Of a stretch of 5,602 nt of DNA, positions 4,031-5,602 are shown in pieces. The DNA is from Actinomycetes bacterium (GTDB lineage: Bacteria > Actinomycetota > Acidimicrobiia > Acidimicrobiales > Palsa-688), in the NCBI GenBank assembly GCA_021846485.1, contig JAJZWW010000232.1, positions 1 through 5,602 on the forward strand, written 5' to 3'. The notes under the pieces are model-generated. The model ran no database searches. It was not told the DNA's origin and was given only the letters and a program-made list of their open reading frames with translations. The position numbers were made by a program, and so were the translations under genes. How positions within the stretch are numbered: the stretch's first letter is position 1; each line of letters starts with the position of its first letter.

Positions 4031-5263
4031 TCACCACCCGATGGTGGTGGGCAGGTGGCGTCCCCGGCGGGCAGCGGCGAGGTAGGCGCGCTCGAAGGCC
4101 TCCTTCGCGTAGAGCCAGCGCCGTCCCTCGGACACTCTCGGGATGCGGTTTCGCGGCGGGCGGACGGGGTCGACGGCCATGTAGGCGCCCCGGTCGCCCA
4201 TGTCGAGCACGCAGCGAGCGGAGAGCTCGGCGGTGCCTGCTTCTCGTCCGTCGATGCGCGCGGCGAGGTCCCTGGCGGCGATGCTGGCCATCTGTTCGGT
4301 CATGTGGCCGGTCTTCGGGAAGTTGACCGGCACGGGGGTCTCGCCGGCCGGAGGGAGGGCGACGGCGACCCCGACGGCGTAGACGCCGTCGGCGCTCTGG
4401 TGGCGGTAGTGGTCATCGACGGGGACGAAGCCCTTCGGGTTGGAGAGTCCTTCGCTCGCGGCGACCGCTTCGACGCCGGCTAGTGGTGGGATGACGATCG
4501 AGCAGACAGATGGCGTCGGGGCCGCGTCGACGGCATCGACAGCGTCTTCGGTGATCTTCGTGATCGCGACGCTCGTGCGATACGCGATGTCGCGCTCTTC
4601 GAGGGCTGCTTCGAGGAGCTGGCGGATCGTGCCGGCTCCGCCCATGCCCATGTGACCGAGGAACGGCTCGGGGGTGAGGACGGTCATCGGGACCTGGTGG
4701 CGGAGCTTTCGCTGCCGGAGCAGGTGGTCGAGACCGAAGGCGAGCTCGTAGACCGGGCCGATGCAGCTCGCTCCGGGCGCCGCGCCGACGACGACGGGGC
4801 CCGGGTCTGCGAGGAGGCGCCTGATCGCGCCGGCGAGCTCTTCGGTCTCGGGCGCCGACATCGGCGAGTGGCCGGGCCCGTCGAAGGAGCCGAGCCCCGG
4901 CACGGCTTCATTGGCGCTGCGGTGCCCGGTGGCGATGACCAAGAAGTCGTAGGGGTGCTCGGCGGCGTCGGTCGTGACGACCTTGGCGGTCGTGTCGACG
5001 TGGGTGACCGTCTCGTTTTTGAAGGCGATCTGCTTTGCGGTGAGGGGGTCTTCGAGGGGGAAGGAGATCTGCTCGAGGCGCCGCCGCCCGGTCGCCACCC
5101 AGGGGAAGGACGGGACGAAGCGAAACTGGTCGTCCCTGGCGAGAAGGGTGATCTTGGCGCGCTCGGGGGTGAGGAGCCGACGGAGCTCGTAGGCGGTGGT
5201 GAGCCCCCCGAAGGAGCCGCCGACGATGACGATACGCACCGGGCCCATCTGGAGTGGGCTCAT
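4031..5263 (-). CDS. sqr: Sulfide:quinone oxidoreductase-like FAD flavoprotein
   Basis: A 410-residue two-dinucleotide-binding flavoprotein that should oxidise sulfide (or a persulfide) and pass electrons to membrane quinone. From ATG 5263: RIVIVGGSFGG at about 10-20 is the FAD-binding loop, VIATG (109-113) the second FAD motif, and GAAPGASCIGPVYE (about 160-173) the second Rossmann strand with Cys167. GHMGMGG (203-209), PKTGHMTEQM (316-325) and ARCVLDMGDRGA (349-360, Cys351) follow. Cys167 and Cys351 sit where the two redox cysteines (160 and 356) of Acidithiobacillus ferrooxidans SQR are. The position of the third cysteine (Cys128 there) appears to be Met or Ser in GPGHSPMSAPE. The amphipathic C-terminal region (GRRWLYAKEAFERAYL) fits monotopic membrane attachment. 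The start is ATG 5263, overlapping the DsrE-like stop as TGATG, with GGTGGTGA and a 7-nt spacer; a longer in-frame version to 5329 is less likely. NDH-2 enzymes are distant relatives but lack these cysteines. Confidence 0.87.
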   Translation of the reverse strand: MSPLQMGPVRIVIVGGSFGGLTTAYELRRLLTPERAKITLLARDDQFRFVPSFPWVATGRRRLEQISFPLEDPLTAKQIAFKNETVTHVDTTAKVVTTDAAEHPYDFLVIATGHRSANEAVPGLGSFDGPGHSPMSAPETEELAGAIRRLLADPGPVVVGAAPGASCIGPVYELAFGLDHLLRQRKLRHQVPMTVLTPEPFLGHMGMGGAGTIRQLLEAALEERDIAYRTSVAITKITEDAVDAVDAAPTPSVCSIVIPPLAGVEAVAASEGLSNPKGFVPVDDHYRHQSADGVYAVGVAVALPPAGETPVPVNFPKTGHMTEQMASIAARDLAARIDGREAGTAELSARCVLDMGDRGAYMAVDPVRPPRNRIPRVSEGRRWLYAKEAFERAYLAAARRGRHLPTTIGW

Positions 5264-5602
5264 CAGAAGCTCACCACCTTGTCGGCCCAGATCGTCCAGT
5301 CGGTTGCCTCCTCCAAGGTGGAGCGACACGCGCCTTGGACGAGCAGCTCGTCGGTGAAGCCCCGGGCGTCCATGCAGGTCCCACAGCAGCCGATCTCCCC
5401 GCCGTGGCGGACGACGGCGGTCGCCATGCGGTCGAGGTGGTAGTAGCCGTCAGGGACCTTGTGGTTGTTGAGTGCGCAGCCGACCGCGTCGCCGAAGAGG
5501 AAGACGCGCACCTCGACGCCGTCGCGCCGCGCCAGGGATCCGGCGAGGCGAAGCCCGTTGTAGGAGCGTTCGGTGCCATAGGGCGGGTCGTGCAAGACGA
5601 CG
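5263..5602 (-). CDS. DsrE-family sulfur-carrier-like protein, 5' end outside window
   Basis: The frame is open past the right edge. The TTG at 5595 that could serve as start is preceded in frame by Val-Val, so the chain reads VVLHDPPYGTERSYNGLRLAG, the usual first strand and helix of DsrE proteins. Only a few N-terminal residues are probably missing. Numbering from that TTG, VFLFGDAVGCALNN (31-44, Cys40) is the second strand and helix with the conserved Cys of this family. GGEIGCCGTCMDARG (65-79) carries Cys70, Cys71 and Cys74 in the CGTCMDARG motif common in DsrE-like proteins. Cys90 lies in QGACRSTLEE, and DKVVSF is the C-terminal strand. These cysteines suit binding or relaying sulfane sulfur. 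As first visible gene of the unit upstream of SQR (TGATG junction), it may accept persulfide made by SQR. It is not distinctive enough to be called TusD or DsrE itself. The operon promoter is not in the window. Confidence 0.88.
   Translation of the reverse strand, partial: VVLHDPPYGTERSYNGLRLAGSLARRDGVEVRVFLFGDAVGCALNNHKVPDGYYHLDRMATAVVRHGGEIGCCGTCMDARGFTDELLVQGACRSTLEEATDWTIWADKVVSF

Noticed and set aside
4652..5443. Plus-strand open frame of 263 codons
   Set aside because: Antisense to the SQR-like and DsrE-like genes, low-complexity Gly/Glu/Asp-rich product typical of the reverse strand of GC-rich coding DNA.
1..5602. Mobile element, CRISPR array or tRNA
   Set aside because: No transposase or integrase motif, no regularly spaced repeats and no cloverleaf-like sequence were seen on either strand.

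Overview
The window is GC-rich (about two thirds G+C by eye), with short intergenic gaps, GTG/TTG starts and several start/stop overlaps. This, plus a CmtR-type metal sensor, suggests a high-GC Actinomycetota. The sulfur genes and tandem secreted thioredoxin-like genes would fit an Acidimicrobiia-like or other soil/extremophile lineage, but I cannot place it further from sequence alone. No tRNA, rRNA, CRISPR array or transposase is visible.

Left part, plus strand (2-2186). The 3' end of a thioredoxin-fold gene overlaps by ATGA a second, complete paralogue that has a membrane anchor, a CASC redox motif and a C-terminal Cys-Cys pair. Next come a membrane-anchored extracytoplasmic protein of unknown function and a small heavy-metal-associated (HMA) domain protein with a CDGC site.

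Middle part, minus strand (2114-2859). An ArsR/SmtB repressor of the CmtR type, with cysteines placed for Cd/Pb/Hg-like thiophilic metal sensing, is followed by a small two-helix membrane protein resembling the nitrate/nitrite transporter NrtS. The two are joined by a GTGA overlap. The nrtS-like 3' end overlaps the HMA gene tail to tail by 73 bp. Upstream of arsR is a spacer of about 300 bp with two palindromes. It leads into a plus-strand gene with a near-ideal ribosome binding site that encodes only a MerB-like N-terminal winged-helix domain. This gene loses its family resemblance just where it runs into the next convergent gene, so it looks like a truncated alkylmercury-lyase gene or an orphan HTH protein.

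Right part, minus strand (3342-5602). A tight operon reads, in order of transcription, a DsrE-family sulfur-carrier-like protein (5' end outside the window), a sulfide:quinone oxidoreductase-like flavoprotein, and a PIG-L/LmbE-family zinc deacetylase. The stop/start junctions are TGATG and a 5-nt gap, and SD-like GGTGGTGA sequences precede the last two genes. This is plausibly a sulfide/persulfide handling unit with a possible link to low-molecular-weight thiols.

Overall the window brings together thiol redox, thiophilic-metal sensing and binding, and sulfide oxidation. The most unusual points are the arsR-nrtS coupling, the truncated merB-like gene divergent from arsR with a palindrome just upstream, and the degenerate/intact pair of thioredoxin-like paralogues.
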